Shown piece by piece: positions 25,428 through 38,417 of a DNA stretch of 64,000 bases (positions within the stretch are counted from its first letter, which is position 1; the number at the start of each line of letters is the position of its first letter). The DNA comes from Anisus vortex. Taxonomy: Eukaryota > Mollusca > Gastropoda > Planorbidae. The stretch is taken from contig OX421497.1 of the NCBI GenBank assembly GCA_949126835.1, forward strand, positions 43,422,226 to 43,486,225, written 5' to 3'. The notes beneath the pieces are model-generated. The model worked only from the letters and a program-made list of their open reading frames with translations. It ran no database searches and was not told the origin of the DNA. The translations under genes and the position numbers were made by a program.

Positions 25428-26076
25428 ATGACTCCTTTCTATTACCTGCACCACATCATACTGTGCACAGTTTTAGTGTGCTTTTGTAAATATGTAAGAT
25501 ATAATATAAAAGCGTCTTCAAATTCTATGAATTTCTTAAGCGTTGTATATACAAGTGAAATATCAGAGTTAAGTGATTTCGCGTTCATTGATTCAAGAAT
25601 AATTCCAGAAAAGTTTGAAACTAGTTATAAACAAAAAGATGGTGATATAGTGAAAGCTGCCATCAGTAGTATGCATTTTCCATTAAAAAATGTTTCAAAC
25701 TCTATTGGATGTCAAATAGTGCTTCCATTGTCGGCTCTTCATTGTTTGCAATCCTATCGTCCCATAAGATACATTGAACTGCCAACATCTCTGTTCTTCA
25801 CTACTCTCTCTGCAAATGGTTTTTATTATCCTGGAACTGGTTCATCTGTCACCTGCAGTGGCTGTGGCAACTCTGTACAGTTAAGCTCTATCACTTCTGA
25901 ACCATCAAATGGGAGATATCACAAGCCTGGATGTGAATGCGCAAAAGTGGATCCCAGGAATGAATCTTCTAACAGTGCCACTTCAAGAAGTGACAGTTAT
26001 GGACATTCAGAAACTGCACAGCAACTTGACCTGACAGCTAATAACCACATGATGTCCAATCTCAATTTACAAAGTG
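25428..26076 (+). CDS. Gene B exon 1: leader and BIR1
   Basis: Encodes the hydrophobic leader, a weakly conserved 80-residue region, and BIR1 with LSANGFYYPG, CSGC and YHKPGC. The donor G/GTGAGT after 26076 is strong. The first in-frame stop after the donor comes 16 codons later, so reading past it would only add a short tail. Confidence 0.82.
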
Positions 26077-29000
26077 GTGAGTGTTTATCTAGTTATGCCA
26101 CAACAAGCCGGGCAATTGAAAACTGAAGTCAAACAAATTTTAATAATGTTTTATTTTGTGTATTAGAGTAAAGTAATCTCTCAGACCAAATTGATCAATA
26201 TGGATCTGGAAAAGCAGAGTTCACGTGGTCACTGTATTAAGAAATTGCATGGTCAGGTACTCATCAGAGATTGGTAGGCTCAGGGGCACTCTCCAGAACC
26301 TGGGAACAAATCCTAGCCTTTACTAGGATTTGAACCCAGGTCCTTCGGTATGTCAGCCAATTGTACGCTGCTGCTCGGCTACATTGTCCCATTATTTGGT
26401 ATTAAGGAAATCTTTTCGTACAACTTCCTGAGGTCTTCTAAAAATAATATTGCATTTGCTGCTTATCTCCAGTTTTACTGCAGTCTTGCATTTGTTTAAG
26501 GCTTTAAAATAATGTTCAACTTAACTCTAGTCATGCATTTGCTTTTTAAGGCTTTAAAATAATGTTCAATTGTTGGTTTTCCTTACAAGTTCAGCCAACC
26601 CACTTTATGCCCAAATTCCACACTTGAAGAATAATGAATATACACATTTTCCCTCTCATATGCTATTGCATGTTTTTCTTTGTAGGCCATGCTTCAGACT
26701 CAACTGCTCAAGAAGAACAAACTGATGATACTGTGCTTTCACTTCGGGACAGTTTTGTAAGACTAGCTGTTACCGCTAGCACTAGCATGCACAATAAAAA
26801 AGAAGGTTAGTAAATAAAAATCTTTTTATGACAAACTCTACGGTTAACCACTATCATCTATCATTTCTTATCTATCAAATTCCTCTTTTTTTTTTTATTT
26901 ATCTTCTTGGTATAATTCTAAAAAGCGGTACGGGTAACAATTATGCTGTCTCCACTCCAGCCTCCCTCTCCCTGAAATAAATCTTTTAAAATAACAGCAA
27001 CTTTTTATTTAAAATTATAAGAGACTGATTATAGAGAAATGCTTGCTAACAACTGATTTGTCTAAAAGATTTTAAAGCAAATTACCGCATTAGCAATTTG
27101 CTACATAATCTGGAACATATTTTATATAATATAAAAATTGTAAGGAGTTAATGAAAGATAAGCTACTAGAAAAGAAATAATCTTTTCTTTATGTGCAATG
27201 TATTTATCATAAACAATGGTGGGATTATATTGTAAACCTTAATTTGTTATTTTTATTCATTATAATTACATATTTAAAAAAATATTAAATACATAATAAG
27301 ATAAGATTACTTTATTGATCCAAACAAATGGAAATTTGACTTGATTACATAAATTTTGTCTTTTTCAGCATATTTTAAACAATATAAAAGAACTATTTTT
27401 AAATAAGCGCTGAAATATACTAATAAAAAAAGACATTTATGCACACTATCATACTTTTTATCATTCAAATAAAAAAGTATCATTAAGAGTCAGCTATTGT
27501 ATTATCTGACTGACAATTCTGTTGAAAGATTCTCTCTGATAGTGGAAAAAATAGATAGGCCTACTTAATTTAAAAAAATAAACAATATTTTGCTTTTGTT
27601 ACATTTAAAATAAATTTACAAATGTAAAAATTAAATAAATGTATGGAAATACATACCATATTTATAAAAAAAGTTTGTTACTTAAATCTTTCCAATCATT
27701 AGTAATTTCAAATCTTCATGTATTTTCTTTTTTTCTAATTTTGTGCCTTAAATTTGCATAGAAGTATGTAGCCTTCAGATTTGTTTGTAGCCTTCAATTT
27801 AGTCTTTGTGCATGTCTACTAATGTAGACCTACTTATGATCCATATAAAGAGAATTTGAAAGATTTCAACGATGAAAAATCATCTTAATATTTCTATTTT
27901 TGGTCCATAATAATATAGTTTGCAAATGTCCTGGTTATTTTTTAGCAGAAAATCATTTTATTCTGTGATATCACATTTAGACATTTTCTTAATTTATAGA
28001 TGAAAGAAGAGCAGAGAACAATGCAGCAGCAGACATTTCACCAGAAGTGTTACCTGTTGGAGCAGAAGGTGGAGTTGATATAAACCCATTCAATGAAGGA
28101 ACACATGCTAATGAAATAACAGGTTGGCTTTTGAAATCACTTCATTCTTGACTCAAAATATTTTTATTTTATAAAGCTTTTACATTGAAATAGATGATTT
28201 GAAAGATTTCCAGATGAAAAAATCATCTCAATATTTCTTTTTTTGGTCAATAATAATATAGTCTGCAAATGTCTTACTGATTTTTTTAGTAGAAATACCT
28301 GTGTAAATTTTTTTTTTAATTCTGTGTTATCACTTTAGAAATGTTTTTAATTTATAGATGAAAATAGTGTGGAGAATAGTGCAGCTGCAGACATTTCATC
28401 AGTGTTACCTGTTGGAGCAGAAGGTGGGCTTGAAATAAACCAATTAAATGATATGACAGGTTGGCTTTCAAAATCACTTCATTTTTCACTAAAAACTATT
28501 GGCCTATTGTATAAGTTGCTGTAACCTTTTCTAAATGTCTAACGTGCCATGATTTGTTTTGAGAATAATCCAGTAAATACTTTGTTTCTGTCAATTGTAG
28601 GCCATGGAGTACACGGTCTCTGCCTACGTAGCTTCTGGTCAAACTGTACAGGTCAGTGGATACAGTAATGACATTGTCTTCTTAAGCTGTAGTTCAGCCA
28701 TTTTACCACCGTAGTTTGAACTATTAGAAAGTACTACTTAAAAATAAAATACCCGCTTGGCCTCAAACAAACTGTGGAGCTCCAGAAAATTGTGGGAATA
28801 CAAAAAACAGTGCAGGTGCCTCAAATAATTTGTGTGGACCCCCAACAAAAAATGTGTCGGTCAAAAACAGTCAGTGCAGCCTTAAACAATCAATATACTT
28901 ACGGTATATCTTTGTGCCAATACAGAACTGTGTAGAATAAATACAAATAAGTTTCATAAATAGTCATACAACCTTTAAGTCTATGAAGGAAATCACATAG

Positions 29001-32000
29001 AAGACAGGCATAAATCAATTGCTGTTAAATAGTATAGCCTTGAGTACAGAGAAAGCTAAACAAAATAATAAAAGATAAAGGTAAACTCTAATCAGAAAAG
29101 TCTGATCTTTTAACTGGCAGAAACAGTTTGAACAGGAGGCATTAAGATTACTATAAAGGCCCATATGAAAATAGCAGAAAATCCATAGACTATAACACAC
29201 ATGGACTGCTTGCTTTAGTATTTCTGCTATATGATGACTCGAAAGAATTCTTTTCGAAATTCCTGATTTCCTGTTTTACTGTGCACTTCCATTTTATTTA
29301 ATCGCTATGATTTTCTCAATCAAAAATTAAAATCAAAAGTTGTATACAGTGGAAACATTTAGGAGAACGTAGGAGCATAGAAGTCATTTAAGACAGCGTT
29401 TTTTGATGCGCACGGAAAAAGAAAATATAAGCTAAAATCTAATATAATATAAATAAAAACCTAAAAATAGAGCAAGTGGTCCATTTTATTATAGTCTGAG
29501 GAAAATCTAATGTTTATAATAAAAAAATAATTGCTCCATTCACTTGTTTTAAGCTTACTAAATTACTCACAAAAGTTACATCAATTATTTTTATGGGAAT
29601 GTAGTTTAACCTTTGCCTTTGTTTTTGTAGATTTTTCTTTTCAAAATGTGGAGAGGAATTCTAGCTACAATGAAGTACCATACACGGCAAGACGATGGGG
29701 TGAGATAACTGTCTACTTATAACTGGAATCTCTGCATTAGTGAAACAACACTAGATGAGATTAAACTCCTAACATTAATACACATCTGTTACATTATCAA
29801 TTACTCTAAAATAGTTACAAAACTTTTTTTATTCTATATACAAGAACAAAGTTATATATGCGCTCGTTCTACTTTGGTGTCATTTATATCTAGAATGGAC
29901 AACAATGTTACATCATTTATAGCAAATTTCAAGTCCTAAAACCACAGAAAAACTTAGAATCCATCAGTATATATTTATTTGTGGAGTTAAAATCAACCTA
30001 GAACATACTAGAACTAAATAAACTTGAGTTTTCTTGGCAATCTATTCTATCCAGAACTAAGGGTGGTTAATGACACAAATGATGTCTCATATGAAGAAAT
30101 GCAGCTTCAGATATTGGCATCCATGAATGATTTTCAGCCCCTGGAAAATTTCACTCAGCCAAATGCCAGAAGAGAGACTTTTAATAGGTGCAGTCTCTTA
30201 TTGCCATGGGCGTCTCAACTAGCAGAGCGTGGATTTTTTCTTACAGGTAACTATACCAGCATACACTTTGTTTATTGTGTCATGTGCGAAGTGCATGTAA
30301 TAATAGTTTATTATGAATTGACTCGCTAGTTTATTTAGAATGATTTATTTATGTTTTATTTTGCCTTAGAGATTATTTGTGTATAATTGTATTGATAGTT
30401 ATTTATTATTATGTAACAACACCAATATGTTTTCTTGTAGTCTCTACAACTTTCTAGTACGTATTCAGAAAATTTCTGTGAAATAGATTCTAACATTTTC
30501 TGCACCAACCTATATAAGGCATCGGTGTTGTTTTTGCTTAGCGATGAAGAAGTTACTTATTTTTTAACAAAAGGGATAGGATAATAATAGTTTTTATATT
30601 GTATTTGGAATTGTCTCGCTAGCTCATTCAGAGTTAATTATTTATATTTAATTTTTCTGTATAAATTATTAAAATTGTCTAGATAGTTATTTATTAAAAT
30701 GTAAAAAAGCACCAATATGTTTTCTCATAGTCTTTACAGTTTTCTATTATGTATTTTTTATGCCCTCTGAAAACTTCGTGGAAGATCCATTGTAGCACTT
30801 TCTGCACCAAAATCTATATAGGCCTATTGGGGTTTTTGTTGTATAAATATTGTACATATGTTCAAGCACTACATTTTTCTTTAATCATTCATTGAGTGGC
30901 CTGAGAGTATTATTTCATAGTGAAGACCTGGATTTGTAACAATTATTTGTACTCTACAAATTATAGAAACTGTTTTATATATTGTTGGGACTTTTATAAA
31001 TATAGAATATTGCATTGCTCAGTTTTGATGATGCAATTAAAACTATAAATGACCTTTCTCTGATTCTCTTTATGATGTATACATTCTAACATTGACATAA
31101 GGATCATAGCTGAAGCTTTTCTTCTAAAGTCATTGGTTTTATGAATTTACGTAAATTCTTCTATTGACAGAAAAGTTTTAAGATCATTTAATCAATTCAG
31201 GAACTTAAAAATATTGCTGATCAGTCCTAGATAAACTTCTTGCATTTTCAATAGTCTTTTAAAATGTCCTAGAGTTGAAAAAAAGTAATTGAAAAAAAGG
31301 ATGAACAATTTTAGTAGTTTTTAAATATAGGCCTATATAGATCCAGTGAAATTAAGGGGAATTTAAACTCTTTACTCGCGATTTAGTGGTGACAAAAAAG
31401 CCTTTTGTCGTCTCTTTGTCAAAATAATAGTCATAGGACATATAGGTGCAATTAGAGGTGGAAATCGAACCCACTTTTGGAAGTTCGGGTTTGGTTCAGT
31501 AAGACCATAAGTTCGGGTTCGGTAGGACCATGAGTTCGGGTTCGGTCGCCGGCAGAGTTCGGGTTCAGTTTGTTGGTAACCATAGTTTGAGTTCGGTGTG
31601 TTCTGTTCCCATCTCTAGGGGCAATGGGCATGTTAACAATCATTTCTCTAAAACTAAAACACTACAATATGGAAAAGTGTTGTTCACTTCATTTACTTTT
31701 TGTGGGCTCTAAAAGAGATTTATTTAAAGTAATCATATCATACTTGTTGACATAACACAGACTAATGAACCTATTTTTTTATTTCCCACGTGGTGGTAGA
31801 GCTCAAAAATAATGTTTTCATTTGGCTATAATTAAGTAGACTGGATCAACCTGAGAAATTACAAGAAGGATAATTTCATTCTCTGCAGAACTCTGCTACA
31901 TGCACTGTTTTGATGGTAAAAAGGCAGTATCATATCACTCCAGTTCTTAGGATCTACACTGGCTCCCTGTGATGAAGCGCATACATTGCAAAATTAGGTC

Positions 32001-32576
32001 CCTTTTGTAAGGATGTATAAATGGCACTGCTCCTTCCTACCTACAAGAACTGATATCAAAGCACTTGCCATTAAATTAAAAGAACTGCACTCCTCATCAC
32101 AGTCACTCCTTAAAACTACCAGTGTGGCTCAACACAAAAAGAAGTTATTAGGAGTGTTTTCATTTGAATCTGTTTTCAACTGAACCTTCTTTATGGAAAA
32201 GCTTGCCTCTGACACTGAGATATTCTTAGACCAAAGAGTCTTTTAAAATGAGCTTAAAGACCTTTCTCTTTGGCTAGTGGCTGTGTACTTTACACACCAA
32301 TACAACTGCCACTCCAATGTATTCCAAAAGTGCACTTAGCATGCTAAATTTAAGAGCATGGATACTTTATGAAACCTGATTACAAATTATTAACAAATTA
32401 CAACCTTTACATTTTTTTGTTCAATTTCTATTTTAGGAAGGAACATTTTAGTCTGCTTTTTCTGTAAAGAAAACAGATGGATTGAATCCTCTAAAGAAGC
32501 TGCAGACGTTTGTGCCAATCATCATTGTGATAAGAATGTACATAAAACTGAATCTAGACAAAAAAAAAAAAGCTAG
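25428..32576 (+). CDS. Gene B: BIR-domain protein, eight coding exons, 481 aa (predicted)
   Basis: Exons: 25428-26076, 26686-26805, 28000-28122, 28358-28459, 28601-28651, 29631-29699, 30055-30246, 32437-32576 (stop TAG). All junctions are GT-AG and phase 1, and the total of 1446 nt is in frame. ATG 25428 is the first after an in-frame stop and lies 40 bp after an acceptor (25387), pointing to a non-coding first exon. Residues 1-25 form a signal peptide or anchor (IILCTVLVCF core). BIR1 lies at about 105-172 (Cys143, Cys146, His165, Cys169). BIR2 lies at about 408-470 (Cys442, Cys445, then HHC at 464-466, so its last ligand spacing is shorter still). The linker is acidic and Asn/Ala-rich. Same plan as gene A, hence a paralogue. 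Function is unknown; an IAP-like caspase inhibitor is possible, but the leader suggests the secretory pathway. Confidence 0.78.
26262..26395 (-). mobile_element. SINE family 1 fragment
   Basis: In minus orientation it carries the B-box as its complement (GATTTGAACCCAGGTCCTTC) and the conserved CCTAGCCTT block. Lies in intron 1 of gene B. Confidence 0.7.
28000..28459 (+). CDS. Gene B exons 3 and 4: tandemly duplicated exon
   Basis: 28000-28122 (41 codons) and 28358-28459 (34 codons) encode near-copies. Both begin DE, contain AAADIS, VLPVGAEGG and IN, and end TG. The duplicated block includes intron sequence on both sides (27854-28160 and 28196-28497), so it arose by duplication of about 300 bp of DNA. 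Both copies keep phase-1 borders and open frames, so they can both be spliced in. Confidence 0.8.
28601..29699 (+). CDS. Gene B exons 5 and 6: short linker exons
   Basis: 28601-28651 (17 codons, GHGVHGLCLRSF start) and 29631-29699 (23 codons, ending ARRWG). Both have acceptors with pyrimidine tracts ending TTGTAG, fit phase 1 at both ends and are open. They are short and carry no domain, so inclusion needs transcript support. Confidence 0.6.
30055..32576 (+). CDS. Gene B exons 7-8: split BIR2
   Basis: 30055-30246 carries RRETFNRC and LAERGFFLT and ends in a split Gly codon. 32437-32576 continues with CFFC, RW and ANHHCDKN and stops at TAG 32574-32576 after a 12-A run. An indel in that A-run would change only the last few residues. 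The intron of about 2.2 kb holds a LINE remnant. Confidence 0.75.
31895..32345 (+). pseudogene. LINE RT C-terminal remnant (family b), heavily decayed
   Basis: Traces of HHITPVLR, then a CTGGCTCCCTGTGATGAAGC block and a polypeptide similar to the 16545-17050 copy (TAPAYLQELIS region and LRSSSQS region) with many stops. Sits in the last intron of gene B. Confidence 0.6.
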
Positions 32577-32616
32577 CAAAGTAGGGAATTTGTTATATCT
32601 GTATATAATGTATATC

Positions 32617-33084
32617 TCTATATATAACTATATATATAAAAAGATCGTGTTTGTCCCCATTGGTCAATTTGAAAACGTGAGCTTGTGTCACTGACCTATT
32701 TAGACCTAGGCCTATATACTGTCTAATAATTTTTCACATCGGACACGTGTCTTCACTAGCTCAGTGGTTAACGTAGCAGGCGACCCCGGTTCGATACTCC
32801 AGATAGACTATACCTTTTTTTCAAACATTTTCAAAACAAAAGACATTGTAAATCTACAGGCAATTTAGATTTTTGTTAAATAAAAATACTTGCCTTTTTG
32901 TTTTACCCGATTACAATATTTATTTCAAATTACTGTCCTAAAAGTCTTCAGTCAAAAAATTATAATTTAAATATTAAATTTATTTATTATACTTTCTTTT
33001 AATTGTAGTTTATAAAATTTTTATCGGCACCTTATACAGTCCTGTTTTTTTTTCACCCGAGTAACGCTGGGCAATGTAGCTTGT
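32617..33084 (+). mobile_element. Helitron-like non-autonomous element, copy 1
   Basis: Starts TCTCTATATATA...ATATAAAAAGATCGTG and ends with a degraded hairpin (ACCCGAGTAACGCTGGG) about 12 nt before GCTTG/T. It matches the copy at 49723-50217 along its length. Inside is a tRNA-like A-box (TAGCTCAGTGG) and B-box (GGTTCGATAC). Begins 41 bp after the gene B stop, so it may contribute to the 3'UTR. Confidence 0.6.
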
Positions 33085-34230
33085 ATATTATATAAACATA
33101 CATTCTTTTGTACTTACAATTGGTTATGAATTTGCGTTATATCAGATAGAAAGTGCAATAGACCATAAAGGGTCACTGTTAGAGTCCAACGAGCGTGTGG
33201 GTTGAGCGAGACCTTTAAAGTATTAAATTAAATTCTAAAGTCCATCCATATGAAAATGGAGTCAATGTCTGCCTGTAAAGTCTTGAGTTTAACTGTCTGA
33301 TCCCTCATAAAAATGCACAATTTTATGACGACCAATTATCTTATATTATACATTACAGACCAATTTTAGGTGACCAATACCATTAATTGAAGATTTGTTA
33401 TCTTGTGGGGTCAGCATCAGATGTCAAGTTAAGTTAGTATTCTTTCAATGCTCTAGTCCTCCTGTTCAAATGCAAGGGATGCTCATGGGACTGTCATCCA
33501 AGGATCTGGCTGTTCAGCCACAGAAAGCGCTGTCCCTCATTAAAATCTTAAGGGCGCATCCATTGACTCATTGTCTTGCGAGACAGATAGGAGCCATATA
33601 TATATATACTAGTCCTTAGATGTTTCTTCATTTTAGTGGTTGTTTTTTTCATTTGTTTATATGTTACAAGTTCAAGATATTAAAGTTCAAATTGCTTTTC
33701 TAACTACTTGTTTGTATTGCTGAGACTTGTGAATGGTTGCCTGCATGCATTGAAAATGCAATATTATTAACTAAATCAATGAGTAGCCCTAGAAAAGATA
33801 TCATCTATGCAAGAGACAGCTTCTATAATACATTTGTCAAAAAAAGGAAATTCAGATTTTAATTCTGTAATAATATAATAATTATTTAGTATTAATAATT
33901 AAAACAAAACATCATTTTTAGACCAATTTAATTTAATAAAATAATCATAAAGGTATAAAGGTTGGAGATAAAAATAATGCTACAAGTATGACCCCAATTC
34001 CATCCACAAAGCACAGTTTTTTTTTAACATGTTTCTTTTGAACAGTTTTTGGTAGGCCTACTGTAATAGAAAACACTAAAATCCATTACAGTGAACAATA
34101 TATGAACACTCTTCTGAATTGTAACATTTGGTCTATATGCCATTTTTTTTTTCAAGCTTGGACTTTAAAAACAGTAACTATTAAGGTGTAGATTATTCAA
34201 AGCAGAGATTTGACGCTTTTCAGTTGAAGG
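33085..34230. other. Space between convergent genes B and C
   Basis: About 1.1 kb of AT-rich DNA without recognisable genes. Both 3'UTRs must lie between 32577 and 34230. Confidence 0.5.
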
Positions 34231-34280
34231 TCATACATTCCTATATCCAATCTGACTACTCCACTCTTCATCAATAACAG
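34231..34280 (-). CDS. Gene C last exon
   Basis: After the acceptor CTATTTTTCAG it encodes VIDEEWSSQIGYRNV and stops at TGA (34233-34231). It takes phase 1 from 35722. Small, and supported only by frame and borders. Confidence 0.55.
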
Positions 34281-35721
34281 CTGAAAAATAGAAAAAAAAT
34301 ACACTAATACTTATCAATTTATAAATTTAAAATAATAGAAATTAAATATTATTATAATTAATATAATCCTTCAATCATTATGGGTTTGGGAGGGGGGGAG
34401 TTTGTGTAGTTAAGGGAGACAAAGTTAAAGAGAATCGCCAGTTTTGTCTTGTAAGAAGAAGAGCAAATACTGTTTGTTTCCAAGTTTTCTCAAAGTGAAG
34501 GCCCATATATGAATAATGTAATGAAAAAAAAAACTACTCCAATCCTTCTTTCATATATCAAGTTTGTTTTATTTCAATAATCTAAAGTTTGTTTTATTTC
34601 AATAATCTAAAAGTGCTTGCGAAAAACACAAGAGTTCATTAAGCAAAGAGTCAAATATGGGCAAAATCTGAAAACCATCATCTCTTAAAATAATTGACAG
34701 AATCCTTTACAAAATGGGTTCCTGTAAAGTTAGACATCATCTTAATAAATATTAAAATATTCAAACTTCATTTTTTATTTTACATTTATTTAATTTGTTT
34801 AAGACCTGCAGAGAAGGTGGTTGTTCATGCACTAAATAAAAAAAATAGGGGTAGAGTACACACAATCTTTGATATAATTAGAAGTATTGAAGAAATAGAA
34901 CAAATATGTATGCTCAGAACTGCATGGAATAGAGAATATAGTACTGAAAATTTGAAGCTATTCCATTAATTAGGGTTTGAGAAATTTGAAAAATTGTTAT
35001 ATTAACTATACAAATGTCATCATCATCAATCCTGTGACCGTTGTGGTCATTGTGTGGTCAACCTTCTCCACTTTTGCTATACAAATGTGATTTCTGGTTT
35101 TAAAAATTGCTAAAAAGTTGAATTAATCTAATTAACATGACTTTAAAAAATCTCCTTTCTCACTGATACTATCAAAACATATAGTAATGTTATACTGACA
35201 TTTTTTTTCTGTGGTATCTCAAGAACTTTTTCAACTCTAACCCTATTATAGAAATTGTCATTGATTTGGGTGGCTATTGGAAACCACCGCTTTGAAAGTT
35301 AATGTTTTTCCGAATGATCATAGACAAGAAATACAAATTGCTTCTGATCTTCTTGTTATGAATGCAGTAGGCAATCTCTGAACCGTAATATCCCTGAACA
35401 TTCAACGTTAATCAAATCTGACAACAGAAAATCCTTTTTGCACCCACAGAGCTCTACTTTCATAGTAATTGCCAGCTAAGAAGCCAATTTGGGGCACTAA
35501 ATTTGGGGCACTTGCAAAAGGTGCTATGTCAGTATGTTTATTCTTGTTGATCTTTACTACAACCTTTTAAAAGTTCTCAGTTCTCTAGGATAGTTCATTG
35601 AAAAAGTTAAGCCCCATGCTGAATTGTGATGTATAAAGTCAATTTCTGCATTATCTATTGACTTTTTGCAAGTGGACTATTTATTCTGTGTGACTACTGT
35701 TACATTCACATTAACACTTAC

Positions 35722-36154
35722 GACGAGAGGTTAGGTGAAGGAGTCTGCATGCACAATGGCAACAAATGGGTCGACCTTCACTCAACTCTACAGCCAGCTC
35801 TTCCAAGTTATCTTCATCCCCATTGATGCAGATAAGACAATTACATCTTATACATTTGATTTTGTAACCAGGACCTAAATATTTGTTTAAAGACAGAAAA
35901 AGTAGAAAATGTCTAAATATTGTATGAAGAATACATACGTTAAAGCAGAATATATGTCTTTATTATTGTAATTTATTTTCTCGTATGTATTTCGCAATAC
36001 AAAAGGTTTTTGATCATTAATTCAAACAAAATAGTACCTATATAGTAATAGTTTTCACTTAAATGGTCTGGGTTTAAGGGATGGATTCCTGACCACAGAG
36101 AGAAACTTTGAAGACGATTGTCTCTATTAGTGTAGTCCACATCGGTAAATTCAT
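35722..36154 (-). CDS. Gene C split BIR2 exons
   Basis: 36154-36038 carries NRLQSFSLW and HLSENYYYI and ends in a split Gly codon, exactly as in genes A and B. 35874-35722 continues with KCIRC and, after a longer loop, CCHCAC, then the strong donor C/GTAAGT. The zinc pattern is distorted (C-x2-C-x27-H, then Cys after one or three residues), so it may bind metal differently or not at all. Confidence 0.65.
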
Positions 36155-36656
36155 CTAAAGAAATGAAAAATTCAAAGTTATGCAAGGCAAACTGTTTATA
36201 TACATGCAGTAATGATCTAATTAATGATGATGGCTGAAAAATAGACGACTTTGTATCCTCTAAGTTCAGATTAAATGTTTTTCCAGTTGTTACACACATG
36301 GCCAGCTATTTCCATCACATTTTGTCTGGGCCCTCTGTTTTTTGTGGCTTATATGTATTAAATTCATTTAAAACAAAACGTTTCTCTTTGTTTTTTTGTC
36401 TTTGGGTTTCAATCTGTTGGTGTGGCTGATGAAGCTTTGTTTGTGAGTTGACTTGTTCTTTGTCAGTTGTTGCTGTTGTTTTCTTTGCTCTTTAAATTTA
36501 TTTGTTGCAACATTACTATTTATATGTGATTAATATAATACAATTTCATTTTAATTTACAAAGTAACATTATGCTAAAGTTGTTTATGTTATAATATGGG
36601 AACTCCACATTTAACTTTCTAGGTAGGTGTGACAAATTTGAGCTTGTAAAACTACA

Positions 36657-37825
36657 TACCGTATATACTCGTGTATAAGTCGCACCGGTGTATAAGTCGC
36701 ACCCCTAGTTCAAGACTTTTTTTTCTTATATGTTGTCATTGACCCGCGCATAAGTCGCACCCTGACTTCCCGGATTATACTGCCTTTTAATATCTCAAAA
36801 ATGCATACCTTTTAAACATAAAAGTTACTAAATATTCACCCTAATTTGGAAACTTTCCTTATAAATGGTTTCAATGGTGCATAAGGCAAACATAATAAAA
36901 AAAGGCTCAATTTATTTTAAACAACCGATCAATAGGCCTGCAGACTTTAGTTATATAGGAAAGTAAGGTATCTGTTTCTCCATGTAAGTCCCTATCCCTA
37001 CTGAAGTTCATATCCCTATTGTCATACTAAAGTGGGTCAACACACACACAAAATCTTTTGATGTGCGTCATTAGACTGAACGTCGCCCAGACTGTGAGGC
37101 ACTGTATTGATGACGCTTTATAAGTGACCTTATTACCATTAACATTGTAATGATTTCAAGCGCATATATATATATATTTCAAGCCTGACCGGCTAGAAGC
37201 TGTGTTTTTTTAACTCTTACATGCAACAGATGAAAAATAAAACACACTATTTACATTTCACACGTCGATCCGCCGATCGTAGTTTTGGAAACATTGCTAT
37301 TAGTATGCTATATCCTATAAGCCTAGGCCTTAGGTTCTAAATAAAACGCATCTTAAGCTACTTGTCTACAAGCTTATAGGCCTATCTACATTATAGGACT
37401 AGACAGGCTTTCACACATTTCCGATTCTTTCCATACCGTAATTTGCGTTCAATAAGCCTACAATAAAAAAGTCACCTTTAAATACGTTTGGGCAATATAA
37501 AATCGGTCCAAAAGTTCAAAAGAAAAGGGGGTGGGTGTCGGAAAAACCTAAAATATTTGTCCAATTCAATTTCAATTATATTTCGATAGCAATATTTACA
37601 CCAATGAAAGTTTTCTAAATTTAAAATGTAGGCCTACGCATATCCTAGTAATTCTACATCACTACTATCAACTATAGGGGTTATGTAGGAAACTTTATGA
37701 CAGAGAAGTGATGTTTTTGGACCTTTTCAAAAACAGTGTCGGGTGTATAAGTATAAGTCGCACCCCTACTTTTTGTCAAAATTTTCGGTAAAAAAAGTGC
37801 GACTTATTCGTGAGTATTTACGGTA
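36657..37825. mobile_element. DNA transposon with TACCGTATATACTCG ends
   Basis: Left end TACCGTATATACTCGTGTAT followed by AAGTCGCACC is matched by the inverted right end GTGCGACTTATTCGTGAGTA then TTTACGGTA. Extra AAGTCGCACC motifs lie inside both ends. It is 1169 bp without an intact ORF. This end sequence resembles a widespread animal DNA-transposon type. A TA target is possible. In an intron of gene C. Confidence 0.75.
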
Positions 37826-38417
37826 ATTAATTTAAAGTTTTTATAAAGCAGGGTTTTAACGGATAAATGTGCAACCCAACTATCGTCTTTAAGAAAGACT
37901 AAGATGTAAGTTAATATGACTAGTTAAAGAATTTTACTGAGTGTTGCATAGGAAATTGATCAACCAAACTGGTTTTGGACACGTTTCAAAGAGCTAGAAA
38001 TAAAAGGGGAGTCTAATATCTCTGTATGCATCACTTTTTATAACTGGTACTTGTTGGTGGCTAATGGAAACCTCCTCTCCAACTGCATCAAAAGATAATT
38101 CCCTTGTTCTTCCGAAAAGTCATTGTGAGCTCCATTGGCCACGTGGATGAGTGATTGCACGAGCAAAAGGTTGTTATCCTAAGGGGGGTTGGTAAAGATG
38201 ATAAACAATATCGGGGGGTGTAAGCAAGTTGTATCAGAAGGCTTTAACATTTAAAAACATGTGCAAATTAAATATGCTTGGAGAATCAAGAACGAATGAA
38301 AAAATATATAAAACAGTTTTGTATAATTTGAGAGAATAGGTTAGACGGATAAGTAAAGATAGACAAATAGGGAGGGCAGATATTTGAAGACATGGAGTGA
38401 TAGAGGGAGTGAGCTCT

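Noticed and set aside
31440..31610. Repeated GTTCGGGTTCGGT motifs and overlapping short frames
   Set aside because: Probably part of a decayed miniature transposon; borders and family cannot be fixed, and the frames are repeat-derived.
32482..32694. Frame starting MNPLKKLQ overlapping the last gene B exon
   Set aside because: It is in a different frame from the BIR2 continuation and its second half is Helitron-like repeat.
34694..34969. Plus-strand frame (KVVVHALNKKN...) with an acceptor-like start, considered as a UBA-like exon of gene B
   Set aside because: Gene B already ends in frame at TAG 32576, the phase does not fit phase 1, and the similarity to UBA domains is too weak.
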